A DNA stretch of 26,008 bases, taken from the IMG/VR virus record IMGVR_UViG_3300027908_000046, positions 1 through 26,008 of that record; one strand, 5' to 3'. Source of the DNA: a virus. A model generated the notes under the pieces. That model did no database searches. It was given only the letters and a program-made list of their open reading frames with translations, and was not told the origin of the DNA. Both the position numbers and the translations under genes were made by a program. Of the stretch, positions 14,386 to 20,829 are shown piece by piece (position 1 is the first letter of the stretch; every line of letters starts with the position of its first letter).

Positions 14386-14472
14386 TCACTCTCCAACGAG
14401 AAGAGTGATTGCAACGCCGATGACTTGGATGGCGACGATCAGGACTACTGCGGTTATGATGAGGTCGATCAT
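14386..14472 (-). CDS. 28-residue membrane peptide heading the leftward operon
   Basis: ATG 14472 follows AAGGAGAA by five bases. The peptide begins MIDLIITAVVLIVAIQVIGV and ends ALLVGE-like as AITLLVGE; almost the whole length is one TM helix. It is the first gene downstream (leftward) of operator C. Similar tiny phage membrane peptides can act as lysis, exclusion or membrane-sensing factors; nothing here decides between these. Confidence 0.55.
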   Translation of the reverse strand: MIDLIITAVVLIVAIQVIGVAITLLVGE

Positions 14473-14477
14473 GTTCA

Positions 14478-14503
14478 TTCTCCTTGCGGCGGGCCTCGGC
14501 CCT
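14478..14503 (-). promoter_or_regulatory. Conserved hairpin-plus-RBS leader, copy 2
   Basis: Minus-strand copy of the leader at 8816-8841, 24 of 26 bases identical; the two differences lie in the hairpin loop (CGAG instead of CACG), while the stem and AAGGAGAA are unchanged. It lies directly between operator C and the 14472 start codon, in the same order and orientation as at site B. Confidence 0.55.
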
Positions 14504-14505
14504 GG

Positions 14506-14546
14506 TTGACGATTAGGATATTGCCTTATCAATCGCGCTTCGTCAA
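14506..14546. promoter_or_regulatory. Divergent promoter/operator C
   Basis: Read leftward, the core TAAGGCAATATCCTAATCG matches operator A (13 of the 17 bases from AAGG to AATC) and more distantly B. TTGACG boxes flank it in both directions: 14506-14511 rightward, with ATCAAT 16 bases on, and the complement of 14541-14546 leftward, for which no good -10 was found. It would serve the leftward 14472 operon and a short rightward transcript that ends at the terminator at 14749. Confidence 0.55.
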
Positions 14547-14750
14547 CGGCGGAATCGAAAAATTATCTGCGGTCAACACCGCAACGTCGTTTTCAGTGCC
14601 GAGTGTGACCGACAAGCCAGTCGACGTTCAAGCAGACCAACGACCAGACATTGAAATTCAAGATGGACTATGGTTTCTAGGGCCCGTCGCTCGGTGCGCT
14701 CGCGCGGCGTTTCCCCAAACTAGAGGCCGCCCTACGGGGCGGCTTTTTTA
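14540..14750 (+). ncRNA. Possible ~200-nt untranslated transcript
   Basis: The only gap over 300 bases (14473-14799) holds no convincing gene. A rightward promoter-like sequence at 14506-14533 and a strong rightward terminator at 14726-14749 bracket about 200 bases that contain no frame with a good ribosome site. This could be a small phage RNA. Alternatively the terminator only stops antisense read-through from the early block. An open frame from GTG 14598 exists but runs through the terminator. Confidence 0.3.
14726..14749 (+). terminator. Rho-independent terminator, rightward
   Basis: GCCGCCC (14726-14732), TACG tetraloop, GGGCGGC (14737-14743), then six T. A textbook intrinsic terminator for rightward transcription. 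No rightward gene lies nearby, so it ends either a short RNA from promoter C or read-through from the early operon. Confidence 0.85.
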
Positions 14751-14755
14751 TTCCA

Positions 14756-14777
14756 GCGGGGTCGAGGGTGCTATCGG
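14756..14777. repeat. 22-bp direct repeat, copy 1
   Basis: An exact 22-base repeat (beginning GCGGGGTCGAGG) occurs here and at 14957-14978, 201 bases apart. On the minus strand each copy encodes ADSTLDPA or PDSTLDPA just after an ATG (14781 and 14982). See the finding on the shared N-terminal sequence. Confidence 0.8.
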
Positions 14778-14799
14778 CCATCGGGGGTCGAGAACGGAG

Positions 14800-15006
14800 T
14801 CAGCCATAAAGAATAACCAAACACGCGCCAATGGAAAAAACGGCTGTGCTAATCGCAACGCCCATCATCAAGTATTGCTGCCAAAGCGGCAGGTATGGTC
14901 CGCGCTCATGATTGAATTTGGGTGGCGGAATTGGAAACATTGTCACCTCCTTTTTGGCGGGGTCGAGGGTGCTATCGGGCATGAACTTGATAGCTCCATT
15001 TTTCAT
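14800..15006 (-). CDS. Small membrane protein
   Basis: 68 residues if started at ATG 15006, which overlaps the stop of the upstream gene; ATG 14982 (MPDSTLDPA) and ATG 14940 are alternatives. ATG 14940 has the best ribosome site (AAAGGAGGTG five bases away) and gives a 46-residue product. The C-terminal ~25 residues (LMMGVAISTAVFSIGACLVI) form one TM helix after a Pro-rich, aromatic segment. Function unknown. Confidence 0.55.
   Translation of the reverse strand: MKNGAIKFMPDSTLDPAKKEVTMFPIPPPKFNHERGPYLPLWQQYLMMGVAISTAVFSIGACLVILYG
14957..14978. repeat. 22-bp direct repeat, copy 2
   Basis: Second exact copy of the 14756-14777 repeat. Here it lies inside the reading frame of the small membrane protein and encodes PDSTLDPA, directly before the strong ribosome site for ATG 14940. 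Confidence 0.8.
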
Positions 15007-15158
15007 AGCTTATCAGGTGACTTTGCTAGTGCATCAACAGTGGTGGGGCATTGCTCGCATTCCCAGCAAGCGAAATACTCTAAGCCCATCCCGAAGCAGC
15101 CGAGCCGGTTCGGCAACCGTTTCCACTTGTGAATATTCATTCGACAAAGCAGGCTCAC
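15003..15158 (-). CDS. 51-residue Cys-motif protein
   Basis: GTG 15158 has GAGGAG six bases upstream and overlaps the previous stop (GTGA); the stop overlaps ATG 15006. The product begins MSLLCRMNIHKWKRL and has FACWECEQCPTT near residues 30-41, a CxxCxxC-like cluster that with Cys5 or Cys20 may bind zinc. The LCxxxxHKW start resembles many small phage zinc proteins, but no named family can be given. Confidence 0.6.
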   Translation of the reverse strand: MSLLCRMNIHKWKRLPNRLGCFGMGLEYFACWECEQCPTTVDALAKSPDKL

Positions 15159-15514
15159 GTCTCACTCCTCTCCCCCTGGGGACGACAAGCGAGGGCGGCG
15201 CGGATAGCCTCAACCGTCGAGTCTCGCGTTCGGTGATGATAATCGTTGTTGTGGTCGCTAATTTCCTTGCGCGCCAGAACGAGCGCCTCTCTCAGCCGCA
15301 CGATCTCAACATCGCGGTCAGAAACCATTTTGCGGGCATCGAGTTGGGCGCGGAGGCCGGCGATCTCGGCATCTTTGGCCTCAATAGCCGCAAACAATTC
15401 CCGCGCCGCCTCGGCTGGCGTCGTGTGGCTGCCTTCGAGCCCCAGTTCACGCACAACCTCGTCGAGATCGTTAGCGTCAGATACCGGCATTTCGACCATC
15501 TTCATTGCGGTCAT
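15155..15514 (-). CDS. Coiled-coil hypothetical protein
   Basis: 119 residues from ATG 15514, which overlaps the upstream stop (ATGA); an in-frame ATG at 15556 inside the upstream gene is less likely. Residues about 40-95 (AARELFAAIEAKDAEIAGLR, then VEIVRLREALVLARKEI) form a long coiled coil. No catalytic motif. Coupled at both ends in the leftward chain 15732 to 14800. Confidence 0.6.
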   Translation of the reverse strand: MTAMKMVEMPVSDANDLDEVVRELGLEGSHTTPAEAARELFAAIEAKDAEIAGLRAQLDARKMVSDRDVEIVRLREALVLARKEISDHNNDYHHRTRDSTVEAIRAALACRPQGERSET

Positions 15515-15732
15515 CCAATGCGCTCCCGCCGAAACCGTATCATCGCCGTAGCGCATTGGATCGCCTCGGTGACCTTTGCGATGTTGTCCTCACCGTCGAG
15601 TTGGCGAAGATCGGCCCACAGCTTGACGAGAAGCGGCGCATGCTTGTCGCGCCCCAGCAGGATGAACATCGGTTCGTCCGGTTCGGCGTTGGCGTAGCAA
15701 TCGAATTGGCCTGGATTGTTCTTTGTTCCCAT
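15511..15732 (-). CDS. Hypothetical small protein
   Basis: 73 residues from ATG 15732 (AAGGG eight bases upstream); GTG 15741 would add three residues. It starts MGTKNNPGQFDCYANAEPDE and contains MFILLGRDKHAPLLVKLWAD, a pattern common in small phage proteins of unknown function, and ends in a basic helix. Coupled to the coiled-coil gene downstream. The 115 bases between it and the 15857 gene contain nothing I can support. Confidence 0.6.
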   Translation of the reverse strand: MGTKNNPGQFDCYANAEPDEPMFILLGRDKHAPLLVKLWADLRQLDGEDNIAKVTEAIQCATAMIRFRRERIG

Positions 15733-15856
15733 CGCGGTCACCCTTGGTCAGATGCGGGGCGGCAGGCTCGCGGGGATTGCCCCCTCCGTCAACACCGCGC
15801 TACTGCGCCGCAGGCCGCCGAATCCGAACAAGCGTAGTCCTGGCCGCTGAATGGCC

Positions 15857-16099
15857 CTATGGCCGCGCGAGCGACGGTCGCCCGTGCGCTTTAACCGGAC
15901 GGCCGCTACCCACCCAGCGGGAGCCCACCGAACGCTCACCAGCGGGCTTCCTACGCGCAGAGACCGGCGGACACATGCCGGTCATACCATCAACCCACCC
16001 ATTGGTACACTCCGACTCAGGCCACCATGGCCACGGCTTGCCGTGCGCCAGCGCCAGCAACAGCGAAGAAGCGATGAGGACTCTGGCGGTCATCGTCAT
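15857..16099 (-). CDS. Small exported protein with signal peptide
   Basis: 80 residues; the start at ATG 16099 has an ideal AGGAGGT eight bases upstream. Residues 1-20 (MTMTARVLIASSLLLALAHG) are a typical signal peptide, followed by KPWPWWPESECTNGWVDGM and a Cys pair. The mature part is short, then basic and low in complexity. It is likely periplasmic or membrane associated; a lysis or superinfection role is possible but unproven. First gene of the leftward block, divergent from the packaging genes. Confidence 0.6.
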   Translation of the reverse strand: MTMTARVLIASSLLLALAHGKPWPWWPESECTNGWVDGMTGMCPPVSARRKPAGERSVGSRWVGSGRPVKAHGRPSLARP

Positions 16100-16129
16100 G
16101 GGCGTCTACCTCCTGTTGCCACCGAGGCC

Positions 16130-16234
16130 GATATTTGGTTGAAATATCCACCGGCCGGACCATGTTTTCGGGAATCGCTCAAACAATCTCAATGTTCACA
16201 GGCACTTCCGCGAAAATAAAATATCGGAAATATC
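16130..16234. promoter_or_regulatory. Repeated AAATATC sites in the divergent late-gene leader
   Basis: The 138 bases between the divergent starts (16099 and 16238) contain an inverted pair GATATTT (16130-16136) and AAATATC (16142-16148), plus two direct copies AAATATC at 16219-16225 and 16228-16234. In such GC-rich DNA four copies of one AT-rich heptamer suggest binding sites for a regulator of the packaging operon. No convincing -35/-10 pair was found. Confidence 0.4.
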
Positions 16235-16237
16235 CTC

Positions 16238-16684
16238 ATGCCGCGCACCAAGGGGGCCAAGAACAAGCGGACGATCGAGCAGGAGATCGTCGCCCGCAAG
16301 CAGGTCGAAGCCGATATCATGGAGGGCAAGGTCACCCAGGCGGCCGACCGGCGCGTCCTCGCCAAGGACAACCTCGACAAGCTGGCGACCATGCTGCTCG
16401 GCCTGACGGCCCACTACCAGCCGCACCCGCAGTGGAACCAGGTGGTCGACGCGGCCGGGAACGTCCGCATCGTGAACGCGAACCCCTACTACGACGAGGG
16501 CAAGTTCCAGTTCTACATCGAGCTCGCGGCGCGCACCTGCGACCGGCTCGCGGCCTATCAGTCTCCGAAGCTGTCGGCGGTCGCGGTCGGGCAGGTCAGC
16601 AAGGTGCAGGTCACGGTCATCGGCGGGCTCGGGCCGCGGCCGGAGATCGCGCCTCCTCCAGCCTCGACGTTGCCTGCGTCTTGA
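16238..16684 (+). CDS. Putative terminase small subunit
   Basis: 148 residues. It starts RTKGAKNKRTIEQEIVARKQ, a basic region common in phage small terminases, followed by helices (LAKDNLDKLATMLLGLTAHY, then FQFYIELAARTCDRLAAYQ) and a short beta C-terminus (KVQVTVIGGLG). It heads the packaging block, two genes before TerL. The family is too variable to be sure; the other candidate is the HTH protein that follows. Confidence 0.5.
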   Translation: MPRTKGAKNKRTIEQEIVARKQVEADIMEGKVTQAADRRVLAKDNLDKLATMLLGLTAHYQPHPQWNQVVDAAGNVRIVNANPYYDEGKFQFYIELAARTCDRLAAYQSPKLSAVAVGQVSKVQVTVIGGLGPRPEIAPPPASTLPAS

Positions 16685-16723
16685 CTTGTGTAACGTGACA
16701 TCGAAAGAAGCCAGGGAGGCAAA

Positions 16724-17107
16724 ATGATCGTTCGTGATCGACCGAGCAGGACGAGAAATGAAGACATCGCAGAGATGGCACGAAATGGCGTCGGCTTCGC
16801 CCAGATCGGCAGGCACTTCGGGATCACCCGAGAGCGTGTGCGTCAGATTGCGAACTCACGCGGCGTCAAGCACGTGGCCGGCACGAAGATGAGGGACAGG
16901 CGCGAGGCCATCGAGCAGCGTCGGGCCGCGCGCGCCGAACTTGCCGCAAGAGTAAGGTACGAAATTGAGGGCAACGGCCTATCCTGGAAGGCGGCGGCCG
17001 CAAAGCTCGGTCTCAACAGAGGCTCAATAGAGAAAATCATCATCAGGAATGGCATCCGTAGTCGCCATCACAGCGGCAATCCCAATTTCAGAAAGGCGCG
17101 CGCATGA
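16724..17107 (+). CDS. Double-HTH DNA-binding protein (sigma region-4-like)
   Basis: 127 residues from ATG 16724 with AGGGAGG upstream. Residues about 13-46 (IAEMARNGVGFAQIGRHFGI, then TRERVRQIANSRG) match sigma-70 region 4.2-type HTH sequence; a second HTH lies at about 86-110 (LSWKAAAAKLGLNRGSIEKI). A charged helix joins them. It may be a transcription regulator of the late genes or the real small terminase. ATGA overlap with the next microprotein. Confidence 0.6.
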   Translation: MIVRDRPSRTRNEDIAEMARNGVGFAQIGRHFGITRERVRQIANSRGVKHVAGTKMRDRREAIEQRRAARAELAARVRYEIEGNGLSWKAAAAKLGLNRGSIEKIIIRNGIRSRHHSGNPNFRKARA

Positions 17108-17202
17108 CTTGGGCCTGGTCCGAGTTCTTCGCCGGCGCGGCGTTCTGCGCCCTCCTCGGCCTATGGGCGGCGAACGCGATCGCGTGGATGGTGGGGCACT
17201 GA
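17104..17202 (+). CDS. 32-residue TM microprotein (WxWxEFFA type)
   Basis: ATG 17104 overlaps the upstream stop and its TGA overlaps the methyltransferase ATG (TGATG). The product is MTWAWSEFFAGAAFCALLGL followed by WAANAIAWMVGH: a short aromatic N-terminus and one TM helix. A paralogue with the same Trp-x-Trp-x-Glu-Phe-Phe-Ala start lies at 20719-20829. Function unknown. Confidence 0.6.
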   Translation: MTWAWSEFFAGAAFCALLGLWAANAIAWMVGH

Positions 17203-18308
17203 TGGGCGTCAGGATCGTTACGGGAGACGTGCGCGAGCGGCTACGGGGACTTGCCGACAATAGCGTTCACGCCTGCATTACATCGCCCCCTTATTGGGGG
17301 TTGAGGTCATACATTGCTGAAGGTGACCCGCTCAAGCCGCTCGAAATTGGGCTGGAGCAGACTTATAGCGAGTACATCGAAAAAATGGTGGCTGTGTTCC
17401 GCGAGGTGCGGCGGGTGCTGCGCGCGGATGGAACGCTGTGGCTCAACCTGGGCGACAGCTACAACAGCGGGACGGCCTTCAATCAGGCAAAGCAAAGTGG
17501 TCTCGACAGCCCTCCGAGATATGGCGAGGCGAGCCAAGCGGGTTGGGGAAAGCACCGCTCATTGGCGATCGGCCTCAAGCCAAAAGACCTCTTCGGTATC
17601 CCTTGGCGCGTCGCATTCGCGCTCCAGGCCGATGGCTGGTGGCTCCGCCAGGACATAATTTGGAGCAAACCGAATCCCATGCCGGAGAGCGTCACAGATC
17701 GCTGTACCAAGGCGCACGAGTATGTATTTCTGCTGAGCAAGAGCGAGCGGTATTATTACGATGCGGAAGCGATTCTCGAAGATTGTAGCCCGAACACCCA
17801 TGCGCGCCTTTCGCAGAATGTGCAGGCCCAGATTGGCAGCGAGCGGGCTCACGCTGGAGGTAAGACCAACGGGAATATGAAAGCGGTCGGGCGCGATAGC
17901 TGGAAGGGGTCGACCTTCGATGGCCCCCGCGACCTCGTTGTACGCCCCGATACAGGCCGCAAGAGAGCATCGGCCGGCAGCGGCATCAAGAATAACGACA
18001 GCATGGATGCGGCCCTCGCGATCATGCCACTCAGGCGCAACAAGCGCTCCGTCTGGGAAGTCTCCACGCAGTCTTTCTCCGAAGCCCACTTCGCCACCTT
18101 CCCCCCAGCCCTGATAGAGCCCTGCATCCTTGCGGGCTGCCCAAAGGGCGGAACGGTGCTCGACCCCTTCGGCGGCGCCGGCACCACTGGCCTCGTCGCC
18201 GACCGCCTCCAGCGCGACGCCATCCTCATCGAACTAAACCCCGAATATGCCGCCATGGCGCGCCGACGGATCGATGGGGACGCGCCCCTGTTCTCGGCCG
18301 CCGAATGA
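17202..18308 (+). CDS. DNA methyltransferase (amino, TSPPY type)
   Basis: 368 residues from ATG 17202. Motif IV TSPPYWGLR is at residues 27-35 and motif I (VLDPFGGAGTTGL, DPFGG at 321-325) near the C-terminus, the motif order of beta-class N4-cytosine or N6-adenine methyltransferases. The target domain lies between (about 60-300). It is placed between packaging genes with couplings at both ends. Third-position GC is visibly lower than in TerL, so it may be a recent insertion. It probably protects phage DNA from restriction; recognition site unknown. Confidence 0.85.
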   Translation: MGVRIVTGDVRERLRGLADNSVHACITSPPYWGLRSYIAEGDPLKPLEIGLEQTYSEYIEKMVAVFREVRRVLRADGTLWLNLGDSYNSGTAFNQAKQSGLDSPPRYGEASQAGWGKHRSLAIGLKPKDLFGIPWRVAFALQADGWWLRQDIIWSKPNPMPESVTDRCTKAHEYVFLLSKSERYYYDAEAILEDCSPNTHARLSQNVQAQIGSERAHAGGKTNGNMKAVGRDSWKGSTFDGPRDLVVRPDTGRKRASAGSGIKNNDSMDAALAIMPLRRNKRSVWEVSTQSFSEAHFATFPPALIEPCILAGCPKGGTVLDPFGGAGTTGLVADRLQRDAILIELNPEYAAMARRRIDGDAPLFSAAE

Positions 18309-20713
18309 ACGCCCTCCCCCCGTTCGCCGCGTTCGGCGACGAGATCAGCCGCCTAGAGGTCAGGCTCCCGATCCTCCACGCGGACCAGGTCGGTGCCTAC
18401 AACACGCCGGGGCGGTTCCTCGCGCTGCGGTGCGGAAGGCGGTGGGGGAAAGCAATATCAATTCAAGAGGTTATTCCGACCCCATCAGGATGGGTCACGC
18501 TGGAGCATGTTCATGCCGGCGATCAAGTCTTCGATGAGCGCGGAAAGGTCTGCACCATAACATTCGTGACCGACATCATGCTCGGCCTGCCGGCCAACGA
18601 GGTCGAGTTCTCCGACGGGACCATCATCATGGCCTGCGATGACCACCGCTGGCTGACTACGACTCATCAGGAGCGCAAGAACACCGCGCGGGGATATGAG
18701 CAGGGGCCGCAGATCAGGACGACGCGGACGATTCGGGAAACGCTGACCTATGGCAAGCGCCGGGACAACAATCATGCCATTGCCAGTTCCAGGCCGATCG
18801 AATGCCCACCGATCATTCCGATCTTGCCGCCTTACGTTCTTGGCGTGTGGCTGGGTGACGGCCATTCAAATGGTCCGAGATATACCAAGCCGGACGTGGA
18901 GATAGCTGAGCAAGTGGCTTTGGAGGGCGTCTCGGTTCATGAATTGAAAGTGACGGATGGAAAGTGCCGACTGTGGTCGATGGCTGGAGAGCAGGAAGGC
19001 GGTCTGATAATCTCTCGTCTCCGAGCATTGGATGTCCTGGAAAACAAGCATATCCCGCCGTCCTATCTGCGCGGGTCGATCGCCCAGCGTGTTGCTCTGC
19101 TCCAGGGCCTCATGGACACGGACGGCTATTCCGATGACAAGGGAACTTGCGAGTTCTGCTCGATCATCGAGCGCCTGGCGATCGACGTCCTGGAATTGAC
19201 GAGGTCGCTCGGGCTGCGGTCCTATCTCGTCACTGGACGCGCGACGCTTAACGGCAAAGATTGCGGTCCAAAATACCACGTCAAGTTCACGACCTCGTTC
19301 CCGGTTTTCAGGCTTCCTCGCAAGCTCAAGAAGCTCCAGAGCCGCATCCAGCGGTTCAATATGGAGCAGCGCATGATAGTCGGCGTTCGGCCGCGCGAGA
19401 GCGTACCGATGCGCTGCATCACAGTCGACAGCCCGTCCCATCTCTATCTCGTCAGCAGGGCGTTCATCCCGACGCACAACACCGCCTTCGACATCGCCCT
19501 CGCAGGCTCGGCCGCGCTCGGCTACAACCGCCGCTACGGCGGCAACGTCGGCTGGTTCGCCCCGGAGAACAAAAAGCTCCGCGAGGCCTACCGCGACCTC
19601 CACGAGTGCCTCGGTCCCGTGATCTCGTCCTCATCCAAGAACGATGGCGAGATCCACCTCATCACCGGAGGCCGCATCGACTTCTGGTCGCTCGAGGACG
19701 AGGCGGCCGGCCGGTCCCGCAAGTACCACCTCGCGATCATCGACGAGGGGGCGTTCACCAAGCCGCGCGTGATGATGGACACCTGGGAGAAGGCGATCAA
19801 GCCGACTCTCTTCGACTTCGGCGGCCAGGCCGTGGTTAGCTCGAACACCGCGGGCGAGGACCCGCAGAACTTCTTCTGGCAGATTTGCAACGAGCCGCGC
19901 CACGGGTTCGCGCAGTACCACGCGCCGACCCGCAACAACCCGCACCTGCCGGAGCGCGACCCTGCGGACAGCGACGAGGTGCACGCCGCCAAGCGGGCGG
20001 AGGCGCTCGCGGCGCTGATCCGGGACAACCCGCCCAATGTCTACCGCCAGGAATACCTCGCCGAGTTCGTCGACTGGTCCGGCGACGCGTTCTTCCAGCG
20101 CGACAAGCTGCTGGTCGACCGCCAGCCGGTGGTCGTGCCTTTCCTCATGGACACGATCTTCGCGGTGATCGACACCGCAGTGAAGACCGGCAAGGAGAAT
20201 GACGGGACGGCGGTAGTCTACTTCGGCGTCGTGTCGAGCGGCGCGCAGCGCACGCTGCTGCTGCTGGACTGGGACGTCGTCCAGATCGAGGGCGCCTTCC
20301 TCGACACCTGGCTGCAGACGGTGTTCTCGACCCTCGACGGCATGGCCGGCGACTACCGCCTGCGCGTGCCGCACATCGGGGCGTTCATCGAGGACAAGGC
20401 GAGCGGGATGGTGCTGCTCCAGCAGGCCAGGAACCGCGGCTGGCCGGCCCACCCGATCGACTCCAAGCTGACCGCGATGGGCAAGGACGAGCGGGCGATC
20501 TCGGTGTCGGGCTACGTGCACCGCGGCCTGGTCAAGTTCACCGCGCCGGCCTACGACCGGGTGTTGACCTACAAGGGCACGTCGGGCAACCATCTCCTCA
20601 TGCAGGTGACCGGCTTCAGGATCGGCTCGAAGGACGCCGGGCGGCAAGATGACCTTCTTGATTCGTTCACATACGGGCTGGCGATCGCGCTCGGCAACTC
20701 GCAGGGATTCTGA
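18305..20713 (+). CDS. Terminase large subunit interrupted by an intein
   Basis: 802-residue precursor: N-extein 1-49, intein 50-392, C-extein 393-802, giving a 459-residue mature TerL. The motor cuts and packages phage DNA. Walker A GRRWGK-T is split exactly by the intein; Walker B is HLAIIDEGAF (Asp480-Glu481). The nuclease domain has AVIDTAVKTGK (Asp623), FIEDKASG (Glu696-Asp697) and RQDDLLDSF (Asp782-Asp783), the RNase H-like acidic set. Without splicing the ATPase site is destroyed, so splicing should be essential. ATGA overlap with the methyltransferase. Confidence 0.92.
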   Translation: MNALPPFAAFGDEISRLEVRLPILHADQVGAYNTPGRFLALRCGRRWGKAISIQEVIPTPSGWVTLEHVHAGDQVFDERGKVCTITFVTDIMLGLPANEVEFSDGTIIMACDDHRWLTTTHQERKNTARGYEQGPQIRTTRTIRETLTYGKRRDNNHAIASSRPIECPPIIPILPPYVLGVWLGDGHSNGPRYTKPDVEIAEQVALEGVSVHELKVTDGKCRLWSMAGEQEGGLIISRLRALDVLENKHIPPSYLRGSIAQRVALLQGLMDTDGYSDDKGTCEFCSIIERLAIDVLELTRSLGLRSYLVTGRATLNGKDCGPKYHVKFTTSFPVFRLPRKLKKLQSRIQRFNMEQRMIVGVRPRESVPMRCITVDSPSHLYLVSRAFIPTHNTAFDIALAGSAALGYNRRYGGNVGWFAPENKKLREAYRDLHECLGPVISSSSKNDGEIHLITGGRIDFWSLEDEAAGRSRKYHLAIIDEGAFTKPRVMMDTWEKAIKPTLFDFGGQAVVSSNTAGEDPQNFFWQICNEPRHGFAQYHAPTRNNPHLPERDPADSDEVHAAKRAEALAALIRDNPPNVYRQEYLAEFVDWSGDAFFQRDKLLVDRQPVVVPFLMDTIFAVIDTAVKTGKENDGTAVVYFGVVSSGAQRTLLLLDWDVVQIEGAFLDTWLQTVFSTLDGMAGDYRLRVPHIGAFIEDKASGMVLLQQARNRGWPAHPIDSKLTAMGKDERAISVSGYVHRGLVKFTAPAYDRVLTYKGTSGNHLLMQVTGFRIGSKDAGRQDDLLDSFTYGLAIALGNSQGF
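18452..19480 (+). mobile_element. Class 3-like intein with LAGLIDADG homing endonuclease
   Basis: 343 residues, in frame in TerL. It begins AISIQEVIPTPSGW, with Ala rather than Cys or Ser as residue 1, and ends FIPTHN before Thr+1. The class 3 triplet is visible: Trp67 (DDHRWLT, block B with His65), Cys322 (MRCITVD, block F) and Thr341 before His342-Asn343. The two LAGLIDADG motifs are VLGVWLGDG (Asp136) and LLQGLMDTDG (Asp224), so the homing endonuclease may be active. Its codon use is less GC-biased than the exteins, consistent with transfer. Confidence 0.88.
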
Positions 20714-20718
20714 CCATC

Positions 20719-20829
20719 ATGAACCATACCCCCACAAACTCATGGCCCTGGCCTGAATTCTTCGCCTCTGCCGGCTTTACCGGAGTGCTGGGGCTGTTCC
20801 TGATCGCGTATGTGAGCATGGGTGGATGA
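20719..20829 (+). CDS. 36-residue TM microprotein (WxWxEFFA type), second copy
   Basis: ATG 20719 lies six bases after the TerL stop; its stop overlaps the start of the TIM-barrel gene. The product begins MNHTPTNSWPWPEFFASAGF and continues as one TM segment (TGVLGLFLIAYVSMGG). It shares W-x-W-x-EFFA-x-A-x-F-x-x-x-LGL with the 17104 microprotein. Role unknown. Confidence 0.6.
   Translation: MNHTPTNSWPWPEFFASAGFTGVLGLFLIAYVSMGG

Noticed and set aside
13625-14389. Long minus-strand frame overlapping the membrane protein gene
   Set aside because: Arg/Pro-rich out-of-frame reading of the four-TM gene at 13792-14295, whose hydrophobic segments and leader are convincing.
14598-15132. Rightward frame through the terminator
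   Set aside because: It starts at a GTG without ribosome site and reads through a strong terminator and opposite three coupled leftward genes, though its first ~35 residues look somewhat protein-like.
15748-15939. 63-codon minus-strand frame between 15732 and 15857
   Set aside because: No ribosome site, Arg-rich, and it overlaps the signal-peptide gene by 83 bases; it may contain a C-terminal remnant but cannot be supported.
16139-16167. TTGAAA with a downstream CATGTT as late promoter
   Set aside because: The -10 match is only three of six, so it is not called.
16681-16686. TTGACT over a stop codon before the 16724 gene
   Set aside because: No acceptable -10 at normal spacing and no copy of the operator motif nearby.
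19631-20647. Long minus-strand frame opposite TerL
   Set aside because: Shadow of the TerL nuclease coding region with low-complexity composition and no ribosome site.
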